64,000 nucleotides of DNA from Bromus sterilis (Eukaryota; Streptophyta; Magnoliopsida; Poales; Poaceae): positions 23,163,282 through 23,227,281 of the forward strand of contig OX465600.1 of assembly GCA_950022295.1 (NCBI GenBank), in the 5' to 3' direction. Below the pieces are notes generated by a model. That model searched no databases and had not been told where the DNA came from. It was given only the letters and a program-made list of their open reading frames with translations. The position numbers were made by a program, and so were the translations under genes. Shown one piece after another: positions 32,191-43,099 of the stretch. Each line of letters begins with the position of its first letter. Within the stretch, counting starts at the first letter, position 1.

Positions 32191-34737
32191 GAGAACATAT
32201 CCTGTCAAACGGGCTCACTCATGCACCAGGTGCACCCCCAGGTTGTGGTTCGTTAGATTTGAAAGCAAGGGACAGGATGCAGTCGCAAGTGGAGCTTCCG
32301 GTACATTAGCAAAAGAGCCCTCCAGATCTAGCTAAATAGAGCGAATGGACCTCCCAAACTTAGTTCGTCTACCTTCCTTTCCCTCTGTTCCGGATCACTG
32401 CTCCATGCCGCCGGCTGATCTAGGGTTCACAAAAAATTGGGCGAATCACCTCTCTCCCTCTCCCTCTCCTGTACATCTCCCTCCCCAGCTTCCGGCATTG
32501 AAAACCAGCGCCCCAGGATCCAAATCAACCTGTCCAGCGTGGCTTGTTGTGATTGCATCTCTGTAGCGACGCGGGGCTGCAGCTTTGTGGATCGACGGTA
32601 AAGCTGCGTAGGAGTCGTCCATCATCCTTCACATATCAAGGATCCAAGGTATGTGCGAATTCTGTTTTATATTATCCATATGTTGTCATCTTGGTTCTTG
32701 TTTCCTCATCCCCCAATTCATTTGAAAGCAATGTACAGTAATAGCACCGCATTTATGTCTGAAGATGCAGCCATAATGATAAAATTTCATCACTTATTAC
32801 TATTGTTAATTATGAGTGGAAAAAATATTAGGGGATGTGCTGTCCTCTGATCCTTGATATGTGTTTAGTTATCATGTACCTTTTGCTAACTTCAGAGTAA
32901 AGTTGAACGTGAACTACTCCATAGCCCGTCTATACTACAGTAGTTAGTTAATTGCTAGATTTTTCTGTAATATTAACTAGTTATGTTTTTTATGTTCTGG
33001 CCAGCCACATTTTTAATATTAAATTGAACCTTACATTGCACAGCTACTGTAGTTGAACTTTGTATTCCATTTTAGCAGATGTTTATGTTCCTCAATTTTT
33101 ATCTACACTATAGTTTTGCTCTGAATTATAAATCTTGAAGTGTGCTCCTTGATAGTAGGTTAGTTGTCTACTTTTCATGAGACCTGAGCCTTGCTGGTAG
33201 ATAGGAGTATCTGAGAAGAAATTTCCATGCAACATTGTAAGTCATTCAGGAAATTTATATAAGAAGCATGAAATACTGAATGACCAGTGCAATCACTGAA
33301 TGTGTCAGGCCTAGAGTATCTCCATGTTCTTCAAGAATAAAAACCTCACAACTGAATGAAATGATACTGCATATGTTAGTGCATCATGTAAGTTTGCTTC
33401 TGGAAGCCCTATTGCTTACATTAAAAGGTCTGTTTACTCTTGGTATGGTGTGAGGTACTAATTAGATTATTTTCCTCTGTATGTTATCTTGCTATATATT
33501 TTAGCATCATCATCTTGACATAATAGTTCTAGATGTTTTCATAAGATTAAGCTAATGTGCACAGGCTTTGTTTCCTCGTGTTTTCATAAGGTTTAACAGG
33601 AACAGAAACCCATGTAACTGTAGTAGATAAAGTCATGTGCTATCTTTGTCTAAACCATACAAGTTATGTGCATATGCCTAGATTAATAAACTCTGCAACA
33701 CCCAATCTGAACTTCACTTTGATTTGTTGTTGCCTTTACATGATAGATGCTGAAGAAGAATGAGAACCATCATGGATATTGTAGATTTTGAATGTCCGAA
33801 TGGTGTTCCTGAAGGTCCACTCTGTTCTAGAATACTTCCTAACCTGTGGGTAGGAAGTGGTTATTTTGAGAAGGTCGTAGCTGCATATCATAAAGCTCTT
33901 GGATGTCCACTCATTTTGGATTCTCAAGTCTATGCCAACCAACAAATAAGAATTGGCGATGACAATATTGTACTGTCCTATTGAAGTGAAGTGGGATCCT
34001 GACCAGAGGAAATAATCTTACGATTGTTCTTATCAAATAGCTAGCCTCAAGAGAAATAATTTTACACCCACGACGAAGTCTTGGCAAGGCATGTACAGAT
34101 GTTGTTACTTGTAACCTCTAGCAGAACTGAAAATTTGTTTATGCATATCTTGTTACAGAGGAAGTGAAAATCTCGTATTTCATCTCTTGTTTTACGAGCC
34201 AAACGTTGGTGTAAGAAACCAAATCATGTTTCTGAAGGAATACAATTTGCAAATAAAGCAATGATGTCTATTAGAAATAATGATATGCCTTTCATCGTGC
34301 TTGTGTGAGTCATTTCCTTGATGTTTGTCTCACTCAGGAAACAATATGGGATTGTGTCTCAGCTAGAAAATAAAATGAGATTGCTACTGCATGCTACAGC
34401 AATGGCAGAGTACAATTCTGAAATATTGTACAACCTTATTTGAAAAAATTACAATGCAGCACAAACTGAATTTAGGCCTTGAAAGTGCATCATCAGAATT
34501 TCTTGTAGTAATTTCATTTGTACCTGGAAGTTGTTAACTCTAATTTGTTCTGTACAGGCGGCACAGGAAAGAAGACAATGGACGGAGAGAAGATGATAGG
34601 TACAAATTCAGCAGCACTTGAAAGGGTTATTTCGCAAGTGTAGCACCAGCCTCTCTCGTAACTGCATCCCGTTCCTTGCTTTCAACCTGAGGGTGCACCT
34701 GGTGCATGAGTCACCCCGTTTCACAGGATATGTTCTC
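32191..34737. mobile_element. Mutator-like element, 2547 bp, possible Pack-MULE
   Basis: Terminal inverted repeats of about 57 bp (starting GAGAACATATCCTGT, containing CTCATGCACCAGGTGCACC) match at about 53 positions, and the direct flank CCTTGTTGGT is repeated perfectly (32181-32190, 34738-34747), fitting the 9 to 10-bp duplications of Mutator-like elements. No MULE transposase is present. The interior has gene-like architecture: a GC-richer first segment with a 73-codon ORF (32345-32566), a plausible donor after 32648 (AAG/GTATGTG), an acceptor near 33746 (ACATGATAG), and a second segment with a 75-codon ORF (33760-33984) that matches nothing I know. This suggests captured host exons, unproven. 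Confidence 0.8.
33747..34010 (+). other. Putative captured exon inside the Mutator-like element
   Basis: Preceded by a pyrimidine-containing AG acceptor and containing ORF 33760-33984 (75 codons, with CPNGVPEGPLCSRILPNLWV early on). The balanced base composition differs from the AT-rich intron-like DNA before it. I do not recognise the protein. It could be part of a host gene acquired by the element, or chance. Confidence 0.35.
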
Positions 34738-34771
34738 CCTTGTTGGTGATGAATAGATGAGAAGTTTCAAT

Positions 34772-34818
34772 GAAGAGAGAGAGAGGGGGGGGGGGGGGGG
34801 GGAGAGAGAGAAAGAAAG
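34772..34818. repeat. GA/poly-G low-complexity tract
   Basis: (GA)n leading into about 18 consecutive G and back to (GA)n. Located just outside the Mutator-like element's right duplication. Prone to length variation and sequencing error. Confidence 0.95.
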
Positions 34819-34829
34819 CCCAATGTGTC

Positions 34830-35510
34830 TGTTCAATAGGCATGAGAAGAGCATTCATGATTCTCTTTTTTACATAATAGCCACTGCATGACTCTATAAA
34901 TAAATCCATATAGGCATTAACGAGCTCATATCCAGATACAAACGGTGAAGACCAAGTCTTACGAATGAATGGTAACAAGGCGACAATTAACGCCCGTAAG
35001 AACAATAGTTCGGAGAAGTCTAACGACAAACAGGAACTAAGAACAGGCAGCAAACACATGTCCTCCTGCGCGTCCTCCTTACTGTACTATTTCCACATCT
35101 AGAAAATAGCAACCAATTTGTAACTGCAATCAACTGAAGAAAGAGTGTTAAATCATAAATCTATTCCTGATGGTCCAAAGAATGCAACATATAGCACAAA
35201 AAAAACCAGAACAAACGATGAATTCACCCCGAAAGCAACCGCGTCAAAGCGCGAACTTCACCGAAAAATATAGGGTTTCCGCCCACCCATAAACAGATAC
35301 AACTCCACATAAACTTTGCAAGGTCGCAATTAAAGAAGATGTGTTTCATGGATTCAGACGAATGACAAAAGGCACATAAGTCTGAAACAATAGTACGTTT
35401 ACCAATTTGATCGGAGGAAGGAAGCTTTCCCTTGAAGCTTGCCCCGCTTAAAAATTTGCATCTCCATTATTTGTCTCGCCCTTTCTTCTTGGTCATCAAG
35501 CATCTAGCTA
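34830..35510 (-). pseudogene. LINE reverse-transcriptase 3' remnant (zf-RVT domain)
   Basis: Minus-strand translation around 35215-35440 gives GKLPSSDQIGKRTIV, CAFCHSSESMKHIFF and NCDLAKFMW, the zinc-binding zf-RVT domain (C-x2-C, later H and C) at the C-terminal end of plant L1-type ORF2 proteins. Sequence further left is too mutated to follow reliably. The 5' part of the LINE (endonuclease, reverse transcriptase core) is absent, as usual for truncated LINE insertions. There is no coding potential. Confidence 0.65.
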
Positions 35511-35583
35511 GCCTTGTAGGTCTTCCTAATAAGGTGAGATGTCACATCTTGTCTTGCACGAGTCTTCCACCCTTTATATAATA

Positions 35584-35842
35584 CTCCCTCCATTCCTATA
35601 TATAAGGTGTATAGTTTCTTTAAAAAAGTCAAACTTAGTTAACTTTGACCGGATTTATAGATAAATATATCGATATGAATTATACCAAAATAGTACCATT
35701 AGAATCATCTTGAAACATATTTTCATATTGTATTTATTAAGTATCATATATGTTGATAACTTTTGCTATAAATTTGGTCAAAGTTAAAAAAGTTTGACTT
35801 TTTAAAGAAAACTATACACCTTACATCAAGGAACGGAGGGAG
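35584..35842. mobile_element. Stowaway MITE upstream of the sulfotransferase, 259 bp
   Basis: Ends CTCCCTCCATTCCTATATATAAGG and CCTTACATCAAGGAACGGAGGGAG with TA on both sides (35582-35583, 35843-35844). It also has the inner AAAGTCAAACTT / AAAGTTTGACTTT pair typical of a well-preserved grass Stowaway. It lies about 300 bases before the sulfotransferase start codon, so it may fall within the promoter. Confidence 0.9.
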
Positions 35843-36148
35843 TAATTATTTATAGCAATATCAACTCAAGATTCTAGCTTATTTTATGGGGGCGTCTTTT
35901 GATAAATTTATTATTTGTTGAAGTTCAGATAACATATTTCTGTATATATCCTGCCTTAGCCATTCTTCTCTTTAATTTAGGGATGGGTGCGTACTGTTTG
36001 GCAATACAATAACGTGCACGAGGAACTATCTCTAATTTTTGCCAGACAAGGACATGCATGCTCGCGGAGGAAGATCCATAGACCATAGTATAAGGGAGTA
36101 TTACCAATTGCAGCCGTGACCATAGTGTATGTCCTACAGAAAGAAGCC

Positions 36149-37177
36149 ATGAGCGCTGCTCCCATCGACGCCATGGCCGGGGAAGAAATCCCCAACACCA
36201 CCACCTCTCGGGCTCAAGCTGACATGTCGGAGATCATGGTGTCGCTCCCGCGGTGCCCGACGTACCTTACGCGCCAGTACCGCGGCTTCTGGATCCGCGA
36301 GTTCGTTCTCGAGGGCATGGCCGCCGCCCAGGCATCCTTCGAGCCAAGGCCAACAGACGTCTTCCTCGCCAGCTGCCCCAAGTCCGGCACCACCTGGCTC
36401 AAGGCGCTCGCCTTCGCGACGCTCAACCGCGCCACGCACTCGCCGTCCGACTCCGGCCACCCGCTCTGCCACCGCAACCCGCACGACTGCGTCGCTTTCC
36501 TGGAGACCAGGCCCGTGCCCGAGACCATGGCGCTCCCTTCTCCCCGGCTGCTCGCCACCCACTTGCCCTACTCCCTGCTCCCCAACCGCATAGCGGAGTG
36601 CGGCCGGGTCGTCTACGTCTGCCGGGAGCCCAAGGACGCGCTCGTCTCCTTCTGGGTCTACAACGACAAGATCGCGGCGGAGCTGCGGCGGGTGGTCGGC
36701 CTGCAGTCTCCATCACCCACGTTCGAGCAGGCGTTCGAGCTCTTCTGCAAGGGCCAGACCTCCTCCGGACCGCAATGGCGCCACGCCCTCGAGTACTGGG
36801 ACGAGAGCCGGAGCAGGCCCGACATGGTGCTCTTCCTCAAGTACGAGGAGATGCTGCAAGACCCCACGGGTAACGTCAAGAGTCTCGCGGCGTTCATCGG
36901 GTGCCCCTTTTCTCGCGGGGAGGAAGAGGCTGGGGTCGTGCAGGAGATCGTGCAGCTCTGCAGCTTTGAGAAACTCAAGAGCTCGGATGTGAACAAGAAT
37001 GGCCGCAGCAGCGCCATGATGGGCATCAAGAACGAAGTCTACTTCAGGAAGGGAGCCGTCGGCGACTGGAGAAACTACATGACGCCGGAGATGGCGGCGC
37101 GGCTGGACAAGATCGTCCAGGAGGCACTTCAAGGTTCAGGCCTGACCTTTGGCAGCTGCAATCCAATCTCCATGTAG
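36149..37177 (+). CDS. Cytosolic sulfotransferase (SOT family)
   Basis: 342-residue intronless enzyme of the plant soluble sulfotransferase family, which moves the sulfuryl group from PAPS to hydroxyls of small molecules such as flavonols, brassinosteroids, jasmonates or glucosinolate precursors; the substrate cannot be told from sequence. Seen: the 5'-phosphosulfate loop PKSGTTWLKAL (residues 77-87), the conserved ATHLP with the likely catalytic His 138, the 3'-phosphate-binding segment YVCREPKDALVSFW (156-169) and the C-terminal RKGAVGDW box (300-307) that closes the cofactor site. All key residues are present and length is normal. I chose the ATG at 36149 over an in-frame one at 36116 because it has the better start context and gives the usual length; the longer form adds 11 residues. 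No signal peptide or membrane segment. A Stowaway MITE lies upstream and a duplicated flank downstream. Confidence 0.93.
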   Translation: MSAAPIDAMAGEEIPNTTTSRAQADMSEIMVSLPRCPTYLTRQYRGFWIREFVLEGMAAAQASFEPRPTDVFLASCPKSGTTWLKALAFATLNRATHSPSDSGHPLCHRNPHDCVAFLETRPVPETMALPSPRLLATHLPYSLLPNRIAECGRVVYVCREPKDALVSFWVYNDKIAAELRRVVGLQSPSPTFEQAFELFCKGQTSSGPQWRHALEYWDESRSRPDMVLFLKYEEMLQDPTGNVKSLAAFIGCPFSRGEEEAGVVQEIVQLCSFEKLKSSDVNKNGRSSAMMGIKNEVYFRKGAVGDWRNYMTPEMAARLDKIVQEALQGSGLTFGSCNPISM

Positions 37178-37206
37178 AAGGGAAGGGCAATCCCAATCAA
37201 GGAGCT

Positions 37207-37974
37207 GGGGAGTTGTTGGCTTGTTGGTATGAAGAAGCCTCAATCTCATGTATTTTTGGTATTGACAATGTACTCCCTCGGTACCGGTTTATTGGGCCCA
37301 AAGACCATTTCTCTTATACCAAGGTATATAGTAATTTGCTCACATTAATCACTTTATGTCATTCCCAATGCACTCTCTCATATGCTAGTTTTTACATGTA
37401 GCCAATGAAAAACTTGCATGTGGTGTATTTATTTTCTAGCAATGGGACTAACAACAATAATTTCTCATGCAACCAATGAAAAGAATGCATGCACGCAACT
37501 TTCCAAGACGGGGCCTTATAAAAGGGACATGCCTATACTGCTTACGGGTCTAATAAACCGGAACGGAGGGAGTACCAAAGACGTGCAAGAAAAGAAAAGA
37601 AGGTCTTATGATCAAATAAATTCACAAAAATCGGAGCAGTTTATCATGCTATGTTTTAGGACGTTATTTTTCTGCAATGAAAAAAGTAGTGTGCTAAACG
37701 AAATAGCGATAGTCTTTGTTATAGTGTCCGCTTTTAGTTCATTTAAACTCTGGTGGGCTGAAGAGCAATTATTCACCTAACTAACTCAACCATAGGTTGA
37801 TTCACGAGGTGGGGAGTTGTTGGCTTGTTGCTATGAAGAAACCTCGATCTCATGTATTTTTTGGTATTGACAATGTACCGAAGATGTGCTATAAAAGAAG
37901 GTCTTATCATCAAATAAATTCATAATGATCGGAGCAGTTTTTCATGATATGTTTTAAAGACATTATTTTTCTGC
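37207..37974. repeat. Direct repeat of the sulfotransferase 3' flank, one copy split by a MITE
   Basis: Copy 1 (37207-37272 plus 37573-37675) and copy 2 (37811-37974) share GGGGAGTTGTTGGCTTGTTG, CTCATGTATTTTTGGTATTG, AGAAGGTCTTAT, ATCAAATAAATTCA and TCGGAGCAGTTT in order. Copy 1 begins 29 bases after the stop codon, so the repeat is probably derived from the gene's 3' untranslated region. Copy 2 holds an intact TA (37876-37877) exactly where copy 1 carries a Stowaway element. Confidence 0.8.
37273..37572. mobile_element. Stowaway MITE in the sulfotransferase 3' flank, 300 bp
   Basis: Ends CTCCCTCGGTACCGGTTTATT and AATAAACCGGAACGGAGGGAG are inverted, flanked by TA (37271-37272, 37573-37574). 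The empty site is preserved in the second copy of the surrounding repeat, which confirms the boundaries directly. Confidence 0.92.
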
Positions 37975-38163
37975 CCTACTGAAATGAGAGGTACTCCGAT
38001 TTTTTTTATTTGATCATAAAGATCGAGTAGGCAATAATAATATTCCACAATGGCTAAATAGCATGCGCCTGGAAATATTTTCTAGTTTAGTCGCCCGATG
38101 CCAATGTGTACACCTTCTCCACTGCTCAGTTCATAGTGTCCAAGTAGATGACATCACCGCATA
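37675..38163. other. No gene outside the 3'-flank repeat
   Basis: Apart from repeat copy 2 (37811-37974) only AT-rich spacer is seen. Confidence 0.4.
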
Positions 38164-38427
38164 TAGACCTAGGCATATATATGGCGGGTCGGGCCGGGCC
38201 GCTCTTCGAACTAGCCCGAGTAAAGACCGACGCACGAAATCAAGGCCCAAGCCCAATTCGACCAAAAATCTTGAAAGCCCAACTAGTCGTTAGGCTATGT
38301 GCCATGGGCTTTCCTTAAGCAGCCCAAACACAAGGCCTAAGGCCCGCCCAACCCAGCTGTTGAGTCATGTTTTCTAGGCCTAAGCCCAAGATTTTGGTTC
38401 GGGCCAGGCTTTCCATGCCCAGGTCTA
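38164..38427. mobile_element. hAT-type MITE, 264 bp
   Basis: Ends TAGACCTAGGCAT and ATGCCCAGGTCTA (inverse TAGACCTGGGCAT) with 8-bp flanks ACCGCATA and ACCGCACA (seven of eight). The interior is rich in GGGCCGGGCC / GGCCCAAGCCC motifs and can fold into a long hairpin. There is no coding capacity. Confidence 0.75.
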
Positions 38428-38952
38428 ACCGCACATCTCCAAGAACACGAACACTGCATCGTCTTCGACCGTATGCAGCCTTACATTGCCATTTTACTCA
38501 TTCTTAGCAGCCAAAGTTGGCATCCTCAAATTTGCACACACCTCACGCAGATAAATGGTGCGAACTAATGATCAGTCGCTAGTACAGAAAAGCTCTTATA
38601 TGGCGTGTCAAAAAGTCATTGCTGGCATGGACAACAGACGCCAACAATATTGCGCAAGTGATAAAAAAATTTACTGATGTTGGTGTTCCACGTCAGTTGT
38701 ACAAAGTCTTGTCTATGGCGTTCTAAACAATGGCACGCAACAGATATAGTTTTTAGAACGTATAAAATAAAATCCTAATTTTAAATGCCAGCAAAATATT
38801 TAAATGTCAGCATAACATTTATATACCAACAGTAGCTCCATTAGACCCAAGGAGCGCATTAAGCAGAGTAGTTCATCATCTTAACATCAAAGTAGTTTAA
38901 CACTTAATTTAAACCGAACAAGTTCATCGATCGATCAAATGAAACAAACTAA
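38428..38952. other. Possible CACTA terminal region
   Basis: CGCTAGTACAGAAAAGC near 38577 resembles a mutated CACTA terminus (CACTAGTA...) and is followed by TGGCGTGTC and ATGGCGTTC motifs like subterminal repeats. No right terminus was found. Suggestive only. Confidence 0.3.
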
Positions 38953-39300
38953 TTAAATATGGATGATATCTTCGATCTTTCGAAGCTTCTCATCCTTCTG
39001 AACATCGCTAAGAACCATAGCAAACAACTCCATAGTCTCGGACTCGAGATGGTTCACATTCATCTCAAGTTTGGCCTTGACATCCTTGACCTCAAGAACG
39101 TCATGGATGAGGTTGGCCTTATCCTCAACTAGCTCGGCGCACTCCTCCATTAGCTTGTTGACATCTAGCTGTAGGATCTAGAATAGCAAAATACACTTGT
39201 AATATGATACTTAGTCCTTACGTCGTTGTTGATGGTGGTGCTGCTGGCTTAATCCTCCACCACTCGAGCTAAGCGAGGATCCCTTTGTTACTGCCTAGCA
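38953..39300 (-). pseudogene. Coiled-coil ORF remnant, possibly CACTA-derived
   Basis: A 65-codon minus-strand ORF (38953-39150) encodes a charged coiled coil (MEECAELVEDKANLIHDVLE ... LRKIEDII) ending in a stop. Further upstream on the same strand (39230-39300) a Ser/Gly/Gln/His-rich stretch (SSSGGGLSQQHHHQQRR) can be read. Both are reminiscent of the C-terminal part of CACTA-encoded proteins, and CACTA-like sequence lies just left. The link is by resemblance only, and no long ORF survives. Confidence 0.35.
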
Positions 39301-39680
39301 AAAACAGAAAAATTAGCTATCCTAGCCATATATATGTGGGCACTAAAATACATAGAAAAATACATTGCTTGAACAAAAAATATCTAATTAGAAAGCACAT
39401 AGCAAGAACTTTACAAGCATTGAATTTGAAACACTCAGTTGTAACTACACTAAAAACTAACTAAAAACAGAGATTATACTAGGCTAATTACAAGTGGAGA
39501 GAGAGAAGATTTGAAACACTCGATTTTCCATTACAACTAGAAAGAACATTACAAGCACTCAATTTTCAGTAAACTATAGTAATAACTAACTAAACTTGAA
39601 CTAGATACAAATAGAGAAGTGGAGAGGGAGAAGATTGAGAGGACAGGGAGAAGCACTCACCGAGGAGGCTCTGGGTGGTG
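39301..39680. other. No gene recognised
   Basis: AT-rich spacer with two similar segments mentioning GAAACACTC...ACAACTA (39426-39450 and 39512-39540). No domain. Confidence 0.35.
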
Positions 39681-40240
39681 GCGTCTCTCTCTCTCTCTCT
39701 CTTTCAGTGCGTGTGTGTGTAGAAAATTGTCATGGAGCTTTCACTGATTCATGTCAAAAATCATGTACAGTTTATGAAAATGTCTTTACGATCATGTAAA
39801 AGTACCTCAAAAATGAAAGGTGATACATCTAGAATCCATACGAATCTATTAGTACTCCTAGCAACAACCCCCATCCCCCGTTTCTCTCTCTCTCTCTTTG
39901 TGTGTGTGTGTGTCCGTGTGTAGGAAATTGTCATGGGGCTTTCAAAGGTTCATGTCAGTAAATCACACATCGTTCTTTTGTGAGTGAAAGGGCATCTTCA
40001 TCTATTTATGACAATGACTTTACGATGATGTAAAAGTAGCTTGAAAATAATAGGAGGTACATGAAGAATCCATGGGGATCTATTATAGTACTCCAAGCAG
40101 CAACCCCCTCCCCAATCTCTCTCTCCCCCTCTCTCTCTCTTTCTCTATATGTGTGTGTGTGGAAAATCGTGCCGATAAAATCATGTGTCGTTCTTTTGCG
40201 AGGGAAAGGGACCCTTCTTTAATTTATGACAAATCTTTTA
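39681..40240. repeat. Three diverged roughly 200-bp tandem repeats anchored on CT/GT microsatellites
   Basis: Each copy has (CT)n then (GT)n, followed by GGAAAATTGTCATGG-like sequence, a TCATGT..., TTTACGATCATGTAAAAGTA and AGCAACAACCCC-like tail. Microsatellites lie at about 39687-39720, 39884-39921 and 40116-40161. The copies share roughly three-quarters of positions by eye. Non-coding. Confidence 0.7.
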
Positions 40241-40837
40241 CGATCATCTAAGAGCATGGTTAATAGTATAGCCAGCTGCTGGTTATAAGAAGATGTCATG
40301 TCATCTATAGCTAACCTTATAGTCAATAAATACAATAGTAAGGCTATAAGGAGTACTACTTTAGTAATACATATAAGGAGTACTACTTTAGTAAGGCTAT
40401 AAGGAGGCATGAAAACAGCAGGTGAATAAAAAGAGGTGAAAAAACTTGCAGATATGCAAGAAAAACAACCATAATGATAAGTGTTGAACGTTTGGCACCA
40501 ACCAAGTTAGCCCGAATGACCCGTCCGTCATCGGTTTGCGCACATAAATCTTGAAGCGCCACGTCAGCTTTTAAAAACGTGTGGGCTTGGTGGTTTTCGC
40601 CCTGACTATTGATATACAGATTATTCCCATCGAGCGATGTTTTACTATACTTCGCCCAAACAGATTTGTGTGTTCTGTAGCCTATTCACGCTCACTGTAT
40701 AGGCCCAGTTACTATAGTACGGCCCACTGCATGATTATATATAATTATTTTGTGATGCTTATAATTCCGAAACGATATCTTGGATTGAAACATGTTCTAC
40801 ATGTAACTTGCTCAGATTTGTGTCAAGATTCATAAAA
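40241..40837. other. No gene; small repeats
   Basis: 40245-40420 starts GAGCATGGTTAATAGTATAGCC after a TAA, resembling a Tourist-type MITE end, and contains AAGGAGTACTACTTTAGTAA twice in tandem. 40460-40837 shows no ORF with support. Confidence 0.35.
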
Positions 40838-42400
40838 TTTGCTTGTTTTTACCATGTTTGTAATTTTTAAACATGATATTTTCTTGTCAATTACAAATGA
40901 TATCTTTTTTTGTAAATGAATTATATGATATCTAATTAATTGTAACTAATGACAATTTTTAATTTTCTGAGATATAGAAATTATCAGTTGTATGTAGCTT
41001 ACGGGTATCGATAATTATTATTTTTAGGACAATATTATTTGCATGAGAGTTGGCAATTTTTATTTTGTGTGAGATGGCAATTCTTTTTGCGTTGTCGTGG
41101 GGTACACATTTATTAAAAGATGGTAATTATTTTCATGTGATATGTCAATCCTTATTTCTTGGCAAAAAAAAATTAGGACATGGCGATTATGAATTTATGA
41201 GACATTATAATTCTTATTTTGTGTGACATGGCAATTCTTTTGTGTTGTGTTGTGGTAACAAATTTATTAAAACATGATATGTTTTATTTTTTGATATGAC
41301 AATTGTTATTTGTTGTACATGGAAATTCTTTATAATACTACATGAAATATGGTAATTTTTTGTTTGAGAAATGCTGGACGTTGCTTTTTTTAGTATAACA
41401 TGTCAAAATTGCCATGGTTCCAATGGTGCAATAGGTTTTTATCCCAATAACAATTTTACCTTGCTTTTTTTTGTAGATTGTTTTTTGTATAGGTTGCGAT
41501 TGATTTTTTTTTTGATAAATTCTTTTTTAAAACCTGGAAAATTCTTATTTTATTGGATATGGCAATTCTTATTTGTAGGACATGGTAATCTTATCCGTAG
41601 GACATAGCATGCATTAGACATGGCAATTCTTTGTTTTTTAGGACATGCCAACACTTATTCATAGAACATGGCAATTCTTATTGGTAGGACATGGCATTTT
41701 TGTTTATAAGACAAGACAAATTTTATTTGTCGGACATGGCCATTTTTGTTGGTAGACATGGCAATTTTTGTTTCTAGGACATGATAATTCTTACTGCCAG
41801 GACATGGCAATTCTTATTGATAGAATATGACACTTCCTACATGTGAGTCATGATACTTTGCGAAAGATGGAAATTTTTGTTGAAGATGTTCAACGTGACT
41901 ATTTTTAGTAGAACATGGCAAATTTGTCATGGTTATCACGATACAATAGGATTTTCATTCCATGACAATTCTGACATTTATATTTTTAGATTGTTTTATT
42001 TACGTTGCGATGGTTCTTTTTGCACATGGCAAATTCTTATTTTTGCACACGAGAAACTCATAGTATTTTATTTTTATTTTTATTATGTGGAACATGACAT
42101 TCATTATATATGCACATGTCAATTCTTATTTGCACGACATGAAAATTGTTATATGCGGCACATGATATTTTAAAATTGTTGTGCATAGCTATTTTGAGTA
42201 GAACATAGTCAATTTGCCATGGTTAAAATGGTACAATAGGATTTTCATCCCATGGCAATTTTTCCTTGTTTTTATTTTCTTGATTGTTTTTACATATGTC
42301 ACGATGAACTTCTTTAATATAAAATTGCCATGCTAATTTTATATTTACTTTTATGTCAATTTCATAATTTTACTTTATATATACCATGGCAATTTCTAAT
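40838..42400. repeat. AT-rich tract with recurrent ACATGGCAATTCTTATT motif
   Basis: Variants of (A/G)ACATGGCAATTCTTATT occur many times between about 41050 and 42330, mostly on the same strand and 25 to 60 bases apart. A larger repeat (AGTAGAACATGGCAAATTTGCCATGGTT...ACAATAGG) recurs near 41390, 41910 and 42195. No coding potential. Probably a degenerate tandem array or the interior of an unclassified element. Confidence 0.6.
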
Positions 42401-43099
42401 TTAAAAGTTGATTGCATTGTAGCAAAGAAAAATAATATTTATTATCACAGTATAAAAAATATATTTTTTCATTAATTTGTGTGTTTCTCCCAATTTTCGT
42501 TCGTTACGCACATTTTACAGAAAGATCACTGCAATTTTTGTGAATTAACCCGCACTCGAATAATAAGTGAAAACAAATGCTTCGCTGCTCTATTTGGGCC
42601 ATCTGGCACTGCACTTTGAAGCAAATACGGCATTTGAGGTTGGCGCCCCACTGAAGAGGATAATAAAAAGCGCTTTCCTGTTACATTTGTGCCTTGGTCT
42701 TTTTTTAACTACTTGGTCAGTATCGTTACCGCGCGCACACGCATCATAATATCGTACGAAAAATATAGTTAATATTTTGAAAAATAGTTTGAACTTAGGA
42801 AAAAATATTATTTAATAAAAATTCTGACTTGCCAAGTTTATGTGTGAAAACATTAACACATTTAAGTGCGCTAACATTTTAACGCATTTTTAAAGTGTAA
42901 ACTATTTAATAAACACACTCATGATTTTCATACATTTTTTATATACAAACACTTTTTAAAATGTTATTTCTAGTGCAATCATCTTATAAAAATGATGCAA
43001 AAAATAAAAAATGTTTTTGATATGTGAACATTTTTTAAAATATTATTTTTAGTGGGCTAACATTTTAACGTATTTTTAAAGTGTGAACTATTTAATAAA
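42401..43099. other. No gene recognised
   Basis: AT-rich. CTAACATTTTAACGxATTTTTAAAGTGT...AACTATTTAATAAA occurs twice (42870-42920 and 43053-43098), a local direct repeat interrupted by the Helitron that follows. Confidence 0.4.

Noticed and set aside
39681..40161. Alternating microsatellite repeats considered as a CRISPR-like array
   Set aside because: Repeats are simple CT/GT tracts with diverged, similar spacers in a plant genome; no cas-like genes are present.
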